Shown here: positions 48,201 through 57,026 of the stretch, piece after piece
Numbering within the stretch: position 1 is the first letter of the stretch
How the letters are laid out: each line of letters starts with the position of its first letter
Origin: Acanthamoeba lenticulata
Lineage: Eukaryota > Discosea > Longamoebia > Acanthamoebidae
DNA length: 57,026 nt
Assembly (NCBI GenBank): GCA_002179805.1
Contig: NAVB01000624.1
Location: 1 to 57,026, forward strand
Reading direction: 5' to 3'
Position numbers and translations under genes: made by a program
Notes under the pieces: model-generated
Databases searched by the model: none
What the model was told of the DNA's origin: nothing
Seen by the model: only the letters and a program-made list of their open reading frames with translations

Positions 48201-48749
48201 ACGTGAGCAAAGCCCAGCAACAAGCATCGTACGACGGCCACGAACAGAAGGTCGTTGAGTAGCACGAGCTCCTGCACGCGCGTGGGCATGTTCCCCAGCT
48301 CCACTCTCTGGTATCGCGCAGGCGAGTAAGCGCATCGCAAGGAGGGTGGCTGGCTAGGCGACGAAGCAGGTACCCGAAGGGCTGCCTCCTGAGCTTCCTG
48401 CGATGAGAAGTCGTCGAGGTCATCGTCGGGCGAGTCTGACCGCAAGAAGGACCCATTGAGGAATGGTCGTTCAACCAACCAAGGAGAAGCGGTCATTGTA
48501 ACCGGGCTAGGCACAACAGTGCGAGATGGAGGTGCTTTGATGTCCTGCAATTTGCTTAACACCTCCCGCGTGGCGGCAGCAGCGGCCCGAGAGCTCGCGG
48601 ATCGAGAGCCACTCCGCGGCTGCCACAACAAAAAGGACTAAGAGGGAACACCAAAACCAGTCTCGAGAACTAATTTGTAGTTGTACCTTTGTCCCCCCTT
48701 CTTGCACGCTGCTGACCTCAGTCGCAGAACGTTGCATGGTTCGTTCCAT
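45289..48749 (-). CDS. TUBGCP2: gamma-tubulin complex component 2 (GCP2)
   Basis: Core subunit of the gamma-tubulin small complex that nucleates microtubules at centrosome-like bodies and spindle poles. The first exon MERTMQRSATEVSSVQEGGT is spliced to a Ser-rich region. GRIP1 part: GNMPTRVQELVLLNDLLFVA with EGRY, FSLPENLRTLDH, LPLFAKYIYLARFVHNQHLY, STFDTLYVFAKEIDRL, DPYHEFLVMENRDV, FNDTYW, and GKYLNAIRECGLAV, which is close to the human sequence. GRIP2 part: LKQYFLLEQGNWVENFMAL, FGCVTLDYKAQWPVSLILSR, and MLHLVTTLERYFLLDVIEPN, ending YDSHMSLLAERLQ. About a dozen short introns. The match to GCP2 is better than to GCP3 at GKYLN and HDPYHEF. The start is divergent from the gene at 48956, with an E2F-like element between. 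Confidence 0.92.
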
Positions 48750-48955
48750 TCACGACCAATTTTTGGACCAGAGCAATCGCGTGGATCTTTTGGCGCGCTT
48801 TTGGTTTTGCTGCTTGGCATACCGAAAATTGTTGAACTCCGCGCAATGTCCGCCTGTGATTACATTCAAGGCCTCTCCGTTGGTGTGCTTTCTTTGTCCT
48901 CTTCTTGTTCCGTTACTGGCTTCGGCACAGTTTGTTCATTGCATCGCATACTGCC
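48750..48955. promoter_or_regulatory. divergent promoter region of GCP2 and the PsbP/DcrB-like gene
   Basis: 206 bases between two start codons on opposite strands. It contains an E2F-like element at 48788-48798 near the GCP2 side. Confidence 0.5.
48788..48798. promoter_or_regulatory. E2F-like element
   Basis: TTTTGGCGCGC matches TTTSGCGC in the forward direction. It is 39 bases from the GCP2 start codon. Confidence 0.5.
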
Positions 48956-51749
48956 ATGTGGAAGCTGTTAGGCTATGGAGAAGATGATAAGAATGCGGAC
49001 TCAGTGGCCGCGCCGCAGCAGCTGACCATGGTCAGATCGAGAGCGGTCCGCAACCAGCAAGCGGCGGAAAAGGGAGGAGCATCGGGTGGACAATTCATCA
49101 CCTGCGAGTTTAAATCGCACGGCATCAGGCTTGACTACCCGAAGGACTGGAGCGTGGTGGAAGAAGAGAGAAAAATCATCTTCTACAGCCCCTCAGATCG
49201 CAACATCTCCATCAACCTGATCGTCGGTGTCGTGGCCTTTGGCACGGATCTTGATGAGCTCACCACTCAAGCCGTTGAAATGTACGTTTAGCCACTCCTC
49301 TTGTATTGGTGAATAGTGTTTGCATATAATGGCTGAACGCGTAACGCACGCTCGGCGTTGCAGGCCAAGAAAGCTGATGTCAAAGGGCGTACTCGACCCG
49401 TCGTCGTTACCGCTGGACGTTGTTGACTTCACCATGCTGGGCCGGCCCGCTCGCAGCTTCACCTACAAGGTCGATATTAGCGGAAAACGGTTCGTCACTT
49501 GCTTTTTGTCCTTCCCCGCACGCAGCATGAGTCGGCTGATCCCTGCTCCGACAGTCAAGTCGAACAGTCGTGGACCGAGAACAGAGGCCGCTCCTTCATC
49601 GTCACTCGTTCCGCGCCAGGTACCCAACTCTATCCCCACTTGCATTTGCAAGAAGACTGACACGCGTGATTGCCGCTTTGTAGAGAAGGTGTACGAAACA
49701 CACAAGCCGACGTTTGATCGTCTCGTCCAGTCCCTTGCGTTCCTCTCCAAGGTGAGCCCTCTCTCTTTCAATACTCGCATGCTGGACTAGTCTTTTCTCT
49801 GTTTTCTTCTTCTCTTACACGAGCGGCGGCGTTTGTCTACAGGAAGCTGAGGAGTATGAGCCACCGGCGGAAGAACGTAAGCGTGCGGCTCGCCTCCGAC
49901 GAAGCCAGCCCGGACAGTTCACGAGTCACGAGGCCATGTATTTGTCCAAGCCAGGCGTGTTAATCTACACTACCTACGAGGACTACGCCAAGCGGTTCCG
50001 AGTGAGGTATGATACCTTGACTCTTCGTCTGTCATGCTGGTCAAGCGACGCGTGTCTCATTTCTCCCTCCCTCACGCATTGAAGATATCCGGGCATCTTC
50101 GAACCGGATGACTCGGAGGGCGGTGTCATCTTCAAGCTGAGCCTGTACGAAGAATCCTCTATTTTCTCCAGTGATGATATAGCAATGTCTCTCCTTACGC
50201 GGTAGAACAAATTTGATGTGGCAGGCGGCCGAAGAATGCCAAGCCTGAAGAGAAAAAGGATGATGAGAGTGAGAAGGAGGCCAAGCAGCGGAGGCTCAGG
50301 GAGGCGCTCGAAGCTGTGCGAATCAGTGTCACGGTGAACGCGCTCCGATCCGAGGGTGACCACATTGATCACGTGCGGCGCCTGGCCATTGGCGCCGAGG
50401 TCTCTTCCGCGGAAACAAAGTTGGCTGGTTTGCTTTCCTCTGTTCCTTTGTGTTGTCGTTCCTTGAATGAAGGGCCCGCAGCATGGCACTCAACTTTTTG
50501 TCATATGCAGGCCAGGCCGCCCGAAAGCTGACGTATCGCGCCAGCGTCGACGGGCAGGTCCGGCAACACACCGACGTGCTCACCGTCAAATACGGTACCA
50601 ACCTTCATCTTATTCTACATTGATCTGAATCAGAACGTTAGCTTCAAATGATTTAATGTGTATCTTTCTTGCTTTTGCAGACCAATTGTACATCGTTTCG
50701 TTGAGCCATCCGTACCATGACGCGCAAGATCCTCAGGCGGAGGCCGAGGCTGAAGCCGAGAGCGAGGCCCACACCTACTTCTTTGGCCACATCCTCCGAC
50801 AGGTGCGCTGCTGACTGCTCTTACCGCCCTTCCCACTGCGCCAGGGCCTAACGAACCGCCTTGTGCAGTTTGAGTTCATCGACGAATCCACGCCGTCCAA
50901 GGCCAAGATGGCCCTCTATCAAAACCACACCACGCACCCCAAGGCACACTCTCTTCTTTCCTACGCAGCTGACCTCAATAACACGATTTCTCTCTGACCG
51001 TGAGTTGTTGCTCCTGGGGCGTCGCGTGTAACAGATCGCAATCGAGTTTCCGCAGGAGACTTACCAGATCCAGCCCAACATGGGTGGTCCCTTCCTCGTC
51101 ACCCTTTTGCACTTTGCCGACCAGGAGGAGGACGATCCCAAGGGCAAGGGAAAGGCCAAGGGAAAGGCCAAGCCCAAGGCGCACGATCCCAAGACGCCCA
51201 CCTCTATGGTCGGCCTCATCGTAAGCCCTCTCCCCGAGACGGGCGATAAATCTGGTATGTTAACATACCAGATAACCAAGCAGAAAGAACCACCTCTTGC
51301 AGTCCGCTCATGCCTCCCATTCTATGCAGTGTGGAATCTGGACAAGTTCGGAACGATGATCAAGAACCAGCTGCGCCAGAAGGGCGGCAACTGCCGCATC
51401 CTGTCCGAAGGTGACATCACCATCACCAACGGGCGCATGAAGGGCCGTGAAATCGTCTACGTCGCCGGTACGGATGCAGCTCCCTCGCCTTGAGCTGTTC
51501 CCGCAATCATTGCTGTGCTTGCATGAAGCTCACTTGCATTGCTTCACAACAGATGCCCAACAACCTGGAGGGCCGCAGCAGGGCATGAACAAGGGACTGG
51601 CCATGCAGCAAATGCGATGCGTACAGAGGGCCTATCTCTTTGGAACAATGTCCTACGTGCTCCTCTTCCAAGCTATGGACGCCACCTTCGACGAAGAGTG
51701 GGCTCACGCCGAGCCTGTTATCGGCTCCTTCCAGTTCTTCTCGTCGTAA
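48956..51749 (+). CDS. protein with repeated PsbP/DcrB/Mog1-like domains, unknown role
   Basis: Multi-exon gene with start ATG 48956 (MWKLLGYGEDDKNADSV). After a polar N terminus comes a domain like the PsbP/Mog1/DcrB fold: FKSHGIRLDYPKDWSVVEEE, IIFYSPSDRNISINLIVG, then LDVVDFTMLGRPARSFTYK and YETHKPTFDRLVQSLAFL. A second, more divergent unit follows (GVLIYTTYEDYAKRFRV, IFEPDDSEGGVIFKLSLYE, YIVSLSHPYHDAQ, TYFFGHILRQFEFIDES). A third (IAIEFPQETYQIQPNMGGPF, then MIKNQLRQKGGNCRILSEGD, ending FDEEWAHAEPVIGSFQFF) has the same ending pattern as the first. So there seem to be three tandem units of about 200 residues. The polar linkers are Lys/Glu-rich. No signal peptide is visible, so a thylakoid role is excluded. 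Mog1-type domains bind Ran, which is one possibility. I cannot assign a function. Confidence 0.66.
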
Positions 51750-51833
51750 GGCATTTTTTTTCTCTTCTTTTCCCCTTGCGCAAACGGAAGAAATAAACGC
51801 TGAAAATACGCAAATTTTGAACCAGGGTACAAG

Positions 51834-52871
51834 ATGGAGCAGAAAGCGGTCGCGGAAAAGATGGCCACACCGGAGCTGGGCCACCTTTCGGCAACGGACT
51901 ATGAGCGTGTGTACGAACCCGCACATGACACCTTCCTCTTTCTAGACGCTCTGCAACTCGACGCTCCCTTCTTGCGTGCCCGTCGTCCTGCCGTGTGTCT
52001 CGAGGTCGGGTACTATCTCCCACCATGTTTAGCATCTCCTCTCTTCGTGGCCCTCCCTTCCCCATTTGTGCAGCTCGCAGTAACAACGTTGCAACAGGTC
52101 GGGAAGTGGTTGCGTTATCAGCTTCTTGGCCAAGGAGGTACTGCGTGGATGTCCAGCAAGCTTCTTTGCCACAGACCTCAACCTCCACGCAGCTGAGGCC
52201 ACCGACGCTACGGCCCGCGCCAACGGGGTACGCATTAAACAGCCTGCCATCAGCGCTCCAATGGCGGACCACTAACCGCGCTGCTGCTGGCACTGGCAGG
52301 TGCAAGTGAACTGCGTGCGCACGGATCTCTTATCGGGGCTCGAGCGTGCGCGAGGGAAGGTCGACGTGCTCCTCTTCAACCCGCCCTACGTGCCGACAGA
52401 TGACGAGGAGGTACAAACCGGATAGTACCCCTTGCTGCGTGCAGCTTGGGTTCGCTTCCTCAACTATGCGGTCTAGGTGGGCAGTAAGGGCATCGAAGCC
52501 GCTTGGGCTGGTGGTTTGAACGGACGGCGAGTGCTGGATCGACTACTTCCCCAGTTGCCTGTATCCCCCCCTCTCTCTCTCTCTCTCTCTTTGGAGCTTC
52601 TGAATGTGAGGGCCGGCTCTAAACGAACCACACCAGGAACTGTTGTCGGAGCAGGGCTGCTTCTACCTGGTGGTCGTGCGCGAGAACAAACCGGAGGAGA
52701 TCCAGGCCCTTCTAGCTCGGGCCGGCTTCGCCTGCAAGGCACGTTCCCGTTGTTCCCGGGAGGGACATCTGCGTTGGGCGCACGCTTACGCGTGTGCTCG
52801 TGCAGAGTGTGCTTTCACGGACGGCGTTCAACGAACACCTCTCCATACTCCGATTCTGGCGAGGCGAGTGA
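51834..52871 (+). CDS. N6AMT1: HemK2/N6AMT1-type protein methyltransferase (eRF1 glutamine)
   Basis: SAM-dependent enzyme that methylates the Gln of the GGQ motif in release factor eRF1, working with Trm112. Two starts are possible: 51834 (MEQKAVAEK) or 51861 (MATPELGHL), the latter giving the better family length. Sequence blocks: VYEPAHDTFLFLDALQLDAP, motif I LEVGSGSGCVISFLAKE after an intron of about 100 bases, FFATDLNLHAAEATDA, VNCVRTDLLSGLERARG, the catalytic motif LLFNPPYVPTDDEE, WAGGLNGRRVLDRLLPQLP, GCFYLVVVRENKPEEIQALL, and RTAFNEHLSILRFWRGE at the end. The NPPY motif is intact. Four to five introns; one carries a (CT)n tract. It starts 84 bases after the stop of the preceding gene on the same strand. 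Confidence 0.9.
52570..52591 (+). repeat. (CT)n tract in N6AMT1 intron
   Basis: TC run after a GTATCC donor in the methyltransferase gene. Confidence 0.8.
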
Positions 52872-53362
52872 GCAGGAGGACCACCGGAGGGCCAGCTCCG
52901 GACAGGAAGAGAGAAATAAAACAAACCCCGACCCAAAAGCCGGCTCCGCTTTCCCACAATTGCGGCGCGACGCTGGTGGATGAAGTGGCCGACGGGCGCA
53001 CTCTGATCGATATGTCATTTCACACAAAGCCAAGCGGTTTATAGAGTTGCAACGTGTGTAGTCCTCTTCAATGAGGGGGTGGTCTTCGTCGCTGGGGTAC
53101 CACCTACCACTGCACGTTGGGCTAAGTGATCGCGATAGCGAGGTGCCGGGCTATTCACTCACCTTCCCCCCAGTGGGAGGAGTGGGTCGCCGCCTTGGCC
53201 TAAATTCTTTTCTTAAACAAATCAAAAATAAAACATGACCCTCAAGCCGCAAGTAGCTAGTAATGCCCCTTGTTGGGTTTTGAGGTATTTTAGTTTTTAT
53301 TTTATTTTTCTGCTTGAGTTAATCTTGTGGAAAAGCGAGAGTAGGACGCAAGCGTCACAACA
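52872..53362. other. intergenic region before Sec15
   Basis: 491 bases without a convincing coding frame. The first ~170 bases continue GC-rich sequence after the methyltransferase stop, the middle (53050-53182) can fold strongly, and 53200-53340 is AT-rich and probably holds the Sec15 promoter. Confidence 0.5.
53050..53182 (+). ncRNA. possible structured RNA
   Basis: A chain of stems in one block: an outer stem CAACGTG (53050-53056) with CACGTTG (53113-53119) enclosing two hairpins (CCTC/GAGG, 53063-53076; GGTGGT/ACCACC, 53078-53104). Next a long hairpin AGTGA...ATAGC with GCTAT...TCACT (53125-53159), then a hairpin TTCCC/GGGAG (53164-53179). A T-run follows at about 53209-53215, as pol III transcripts often have. 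A TTTATA-like element lies at 53038-53043. No known RNA family matched by eye (not 5S, U1-U6, SRP or RNase P). The strand is uncertain because the stems are nearly symmetric. Confidence 0.3.
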
Positions 53363-56300
53363 ATGAGCGATCACGATGAGAAGAAGGCACGAAAGAAAAG
53401 AGAGAAGCTTGAGAAGAAGCTGGCGGCCTCAGAGGGGAAGCGGCAGACCAAGCTTTCTCGCACCGGCTCGGCGTACTTTCAGGACAAATCCGACGGGGGC
53501 GGTAGCGAATCTCCTGGCAGGTTGAAGCGTCTCGCATCTATGTCTTCGCGTAACCTATCGGTGCCTTACAAAAAGAGTGCAGCAGCCTCTTCCTCCAATT
53601 TGGCTGCGTCGAACCACACCTCGAGTGATGATGTCGCACGGAAAAGCAACTCTCGAGCCGCCAACAAGCTCAAGCGACTCTCTGCCTCCTTCGATCCGCG
53701 CAAAGGGTTTGCTATGGGTGGCAGTGCACGCGCGCTGAAGGCGGACCGGTTCGACAGCGTGACCCGATCCGATGACGAAGAGAGCAGCGGTGCTAGCGAC
53801 ACTGATACGTCCTCTTCAGATGCTATGCTGGCCAAGTACCTCCCGTTCCTGGCCCCCGCCGCCACCAAGGTTGTCGCCGAAGCCATGGCGTCTTCTCCTC
53901 CTGCTTCCAGCAGCAGCACCACCGCCAGCACGTCTGCCATTACCGCCCTCGACTTGGTCAGTCCCTTCGGCGACGAAGATGACTCCACCCTGCCCGGTAC
54001 AGCGGTCTTTGTAGTTGTTGTTGTCGTGACATAACTTGCCGGGACAAGCGCTCACTGTCTCACTTCCTCCTCTGGATGATGCTCTCAGAGGAGGGAGGCG
54101 AGGAGGCGCAGGATGCCATCCTCAGCCTTATCGAAAGCGAGTCCCTTGGGCCCACGTTTCGGTAATCATCGCTCTCTCTTCCTCCTGGCGCGCCTCCTTT
54201 GGCGTGAAGGCAAGGGTCCTGATCTACTTCCTGTCAGATCGGTGTTCGAACAAGAGAAGGAGCAGGACTTCATTCGCACGTTGGCGCTCTTCATCCGCGG
54301 CAAGCGGAAAGAGATTGAAAATGTCTGCAACTTCCACTACCAGGTGCGGAGTGTTGCGAATGGAACAGACGCTTGTAGCTGTGCGCTGCCATGTCTTACA
54401 CAATTGGGCGACACGGGAAACAGGAGTTCATTCACAGCGTGGACGAACTGCTCGCGCTGCGCACGGAGACGGCGCAGCTCAAGGATGACATCGTGCAACT
54501 CAACTCGCAGATCCAGGCCACGGGCGCTTCCCTCCTCGATAAAGTGCGCGTGGCCTGTGTTGTGGAATACACTCCGCAGTGTGCTGATGACGATCGCCGT
54601 TTTGGACTGTGTGATCTAGTCGCAAGCTCTGCTGCGGCTGCGAGCCACGCACGCCAACATCAACACGGCTATCGAGGAGCTGTCGCGCTGTGTCTTTGTG
54701 TTCCACCAGTGCGAGCAAGCCAACCGACAGATCAAGGATGGCCAGTTTTACAAGGCCCTCCGAGTAACCCTCCCTCCCGTTCTGGCTTTGCTGCTTTCTT
54801 AACTTATTTATTTCGAATCTCTTTTTCTTTCTGATATCCCTTTGGCCAAAGGAGGCTGACCTTTCCGTTGATGCTGGCGCAGGTGCTGGATGAGATCGAG
54901 CGACAGTCGCTGCCTCAGCTGCCACAGTACGAGTTTGTCAAGTACCTCGAAAGCAAGATCCCGGCGCTCAAGGAGACCATCAAGAAGTACGTGACCGACG
55001 AGTTCAACGAGTGGCTGGTCAGGTGCGTCCCCATAAAAAAAAAAAAAAAAAAGTGTCACCTCCTGGCAGTACCCCGTGTTCGCTCGCGCTTTGTTCTGAT
55101 CATTTCTGCACCATCTTAGCATGCGTGAGCACGCGCGGGACGTCGGAGCGCTGGCCATGGAGCAGATGACCATGCAGCTCAAGGAGGAGCTGCGACTCAG
55201 GCAAGAGCTGCAGGTTTCTTCTCTTTTTCTTCTCTTTTTTGTTTTCTTTGCTCTCTGGCCATGCGGGGGGAGGAGGGCTTGGGGCCTCACCATACGAGCG
55301 CTCCGCTGCAGGATACTGTATATAGCGCCGCCCAGGACGAGCTCGCTCCAGCAGCGCAGGATGATGGCGGCAAAAAGCGGCGGCGAAAGAAGGACGCTCA
55401 GGTCCGACAGCGCAGCGGGACCAAGGGCAAGGACTCTGCCCTGGGCCAAGCCGATGACGCCGCTTTGCAAGATCGTGCGCTTGCGCCCAGCCCCTTCCCC
55501 AGAGGCCATGACTGACCTCCGTCCCCGGCCTGGACGCAGAGGGCATATTCCAGCGGGTGGGCGTGACGTTCACGCCCGTGTATAAGTGTATTCACATCTA
55601 CGACAGCCTCTCCTCCCTCGCCGAGTTTGAAACCTACTACCAGTACACGCGCCAGGTGCGCTTCCCTCTCCTCCTCCTCTTCCTCCTCCTCCTCCTCGAC
55701 CTGCGCTGCGTTCGGGCGGCTGACGCGTCTGACTCCCTCTGGGCAGCTGCAAGCGCACCTGGTGCAGCAGGGGCCTGCGGGCCCGGCCTTCCTGGCCAGC
55801 CGGCGCGCCTACGAGTCCTACTTCCACCAGATCACAGGCTTCTTCGTGGTGGAGGCCCATGTGTGGCACACGACCCACAACCTCATCCTGCCCTCCACCG
55901 TACGCGCTCACACTTCCGCAGCCCTTTGCCTTTGGTCCCCGCGCCCATTTCTCTGTCGGCTCACGACGGCTGGTGGTCGGCGCGCAGGTGAAGGGCTGGT
56001 GGGAGACGGCGGCGCACCGGATCCGGGCGGCGCTGCAGGAGCAGGTCACCACGTACTGCCGCGACGTGGTGGTCCTGCAGCAGCTGCGCGACTTTGTGTT
56101 CCTCTTCATGCGCACCATCAGCGCCTACGGCTACGACGTGTCGATGCTGCAGGACTTCTTCACCCACATGCGCGACAAGTACATCGACCTCGCCACCCAG
56201 TCCTATCGCGACGAGTTCCTCACCGTAAGCCTCCTCGTCCTCCTTCGTCTGCCTCGTGCCCGATTCAGAGCTTCTCGTTGTTGACGGCCATCCGTGTGTT

Positions 56301-57026
56301 CGTGCGCGTGGGGGAGCAGGTGATGGAGAGGGAGACGTTCCAGCCGCTGTTCATCGCGAACGAGGAGGAGTACCAGCTCATGATCGCCGACAACAACATC
56401 GAGCAGATCTTTCCCCACCAGATGCGGTTGCGTGCCCAACTCCTCCCCCATTTCCCTCCCCCCAAGCCAGGAAGGAAGAGGACGGAAGCATGGCTGACCT
56501 GTGATGGGAATGAGGGGGAACGACAGACTCCCGATGAAGTTCCCGTTCTGCGCGTTCGTGCCCAACTGCGTGTCGATCGTGAAGCACTTCATCAAGACCT
56601 ACTACGACTTCTCCAAGGACCTCTTTGCCGACACCGACGAGTTTGTGAAAAAGGTGCGCCCCACGCCGAGCACTGATCTCGCCCCTCCCTCTCCCCGGCG
56701 GGAAGAGCTCGTCGGCTGAGAGGCGGGCGGCGGGGCGGTCGCGAGGACAGGGCACGATGATGCTGCTCAAGGTGTTGTGCAACACCATCAGCAAGCACGT
56801 CACCGAGTCGAGCGCCAGCAACGTGTCGGCGCTGGTGCAGCTCTCGCTGAGCCTGCCCTTCATGAAGAACTGCTGCAACATCTTCGAGGCTTACATCGCC
56901 TCCTTCAAGTGCGTCCCACATCTGGCCCTCCTCCCCCCCCCAATCAAGCGTGGAGCAGAGGCGCTCAACCCCATTGGCCTCAGATACCTCGGGGCGGAGG
57001 CGTCGCCGCTGAACCGGTCAATGTTC
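53363..57026 (+). CDS. EXOC6: exocyst complex component Sec15 (EXOC6), 3' end outside window
   Basis: Subunit of the exocyst, which tethers secretory vesicles to the plasma membrane and binds Rab11/Sec4-type GTPases. An unusual ~200-residue Ser/Lys-rich N-terminal extension (MSDHDEKKARKKREKLEKKL, several Ser runs) precedes the Sec15 core: FIRTLALFIRGKRKEIENVC, FIHSVDELLALRTETAQLKD, IVQLNSQIQATGASLLDK, HANINTAIEELSRCVFVFHQ, IERQSLPQLPQYEFVKYLES, TVYSAAQDE, IFQRVGVTFTPVYKCIHIYD, FETYYQYTRQLQAHLVQQ, ITGFFVVEAHVWHTT, YGYDVSMLQDFFTHMRDKYI, FVPNCVSIVKHFIKTYYDFS and VSALVQLSLSLPFMKNCCN. About a dozen introns, one with a 17-A run (55036-55052). Reading continues to the window edge, so the C terminus, including most of the Rab-binding domain, is missing. 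Confidence 0.87.
55036..55052 (+). repeat. poly-A tract in Sec15 intron
   Basis: A run of about 17 A, possibly variable in length. Confidence 0.7.

Noticed and set aside
53041..53190. SRP RNA or 5S rRNA in the Sec15 upstream spacer
   Set aside because: A short stretch on the minus strand (GTGAATAGCC) recalls SRP RNA, but the Alu and S-domain motifs are absent in the surrounding AT-rich sequence; no 5S motifs either.

Overview
The window is nuclear DNA of a gene-dense, GC-rich protist, most likely a free-living amoeba of the Acanthamoeba type (Amoebozoa). Most genes are split by short GT-AG introns, often 45-130 bases with GTACGT/GTGCGT-like donors. Intergenic spaces are commonly 40-300 bases, genes lie on both strands, and the content is eukaryotic (26S proteasome, RPA, MSH6, gamma-tubulin complex, exocyst, RhoGAP, RalGAP, DPH3). 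I see no operons, CRISPR, rRNA, tRNA or transposons. The species call is inference from composition, intron style and gene content. All exon joins were made by eye.

Left part (1-15.2 kb): a GH27 alpha-galactosidase (3' end cut off), a small coiled-coil protein, a long SRI-domain/RS-rich nuclear protein, an EF-hand-like protein, three small single-exon genes of unknown role, a PUB-domain PP2C phosphatase, and a DusA-type tRNA-dihydrouridine synthase. Middle (15.2-30.7 kb): RPA1, a PHO84-like phosphate transporter, proteasome ATPase Rpt5, a RING-finger protein divergent from an Mpv17/PMP22 protein with overlapping start codons, a SAM-DEP-RhoGAP protein, DPH3, and a PH plus CRAL-TRIO protein. 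Right part (30.9-57 kb): a RalGAP/tuberin-family GAP with C-terminal leucine-rich repeats, MSH6 (divergent, with a perfect E2F-type site in its promoter), a 40-residue membrane microprotein, isopentenyl-diphosphate isomerase, gamma-tubulin complex protein 2, a repeated PsbP/DcrB-like protein, the HemK2/N6AMT1 methyltransferase, a possible structured RNA, and the start of exocyst Sec15 (3' end cut off).

The genes do not form one pathway; the order looks like ordinary eukaryotic mixing. There are loose themes. Replication and repair genes (RPA1, MSH6) and a centrosome/spindle gene (GCP2) are present, and MSH6 and GCP2 have E2F-like promoter elements, which suggests cell-cycle control. Several proteins have uncommon architectures: PUB+PP2C, RalGAP+LRR, SRI+RS without SET, and SAM+DEP+RhoGAP. 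These are the best leads for new biology here. I found no clear undescribed multi-gene system.
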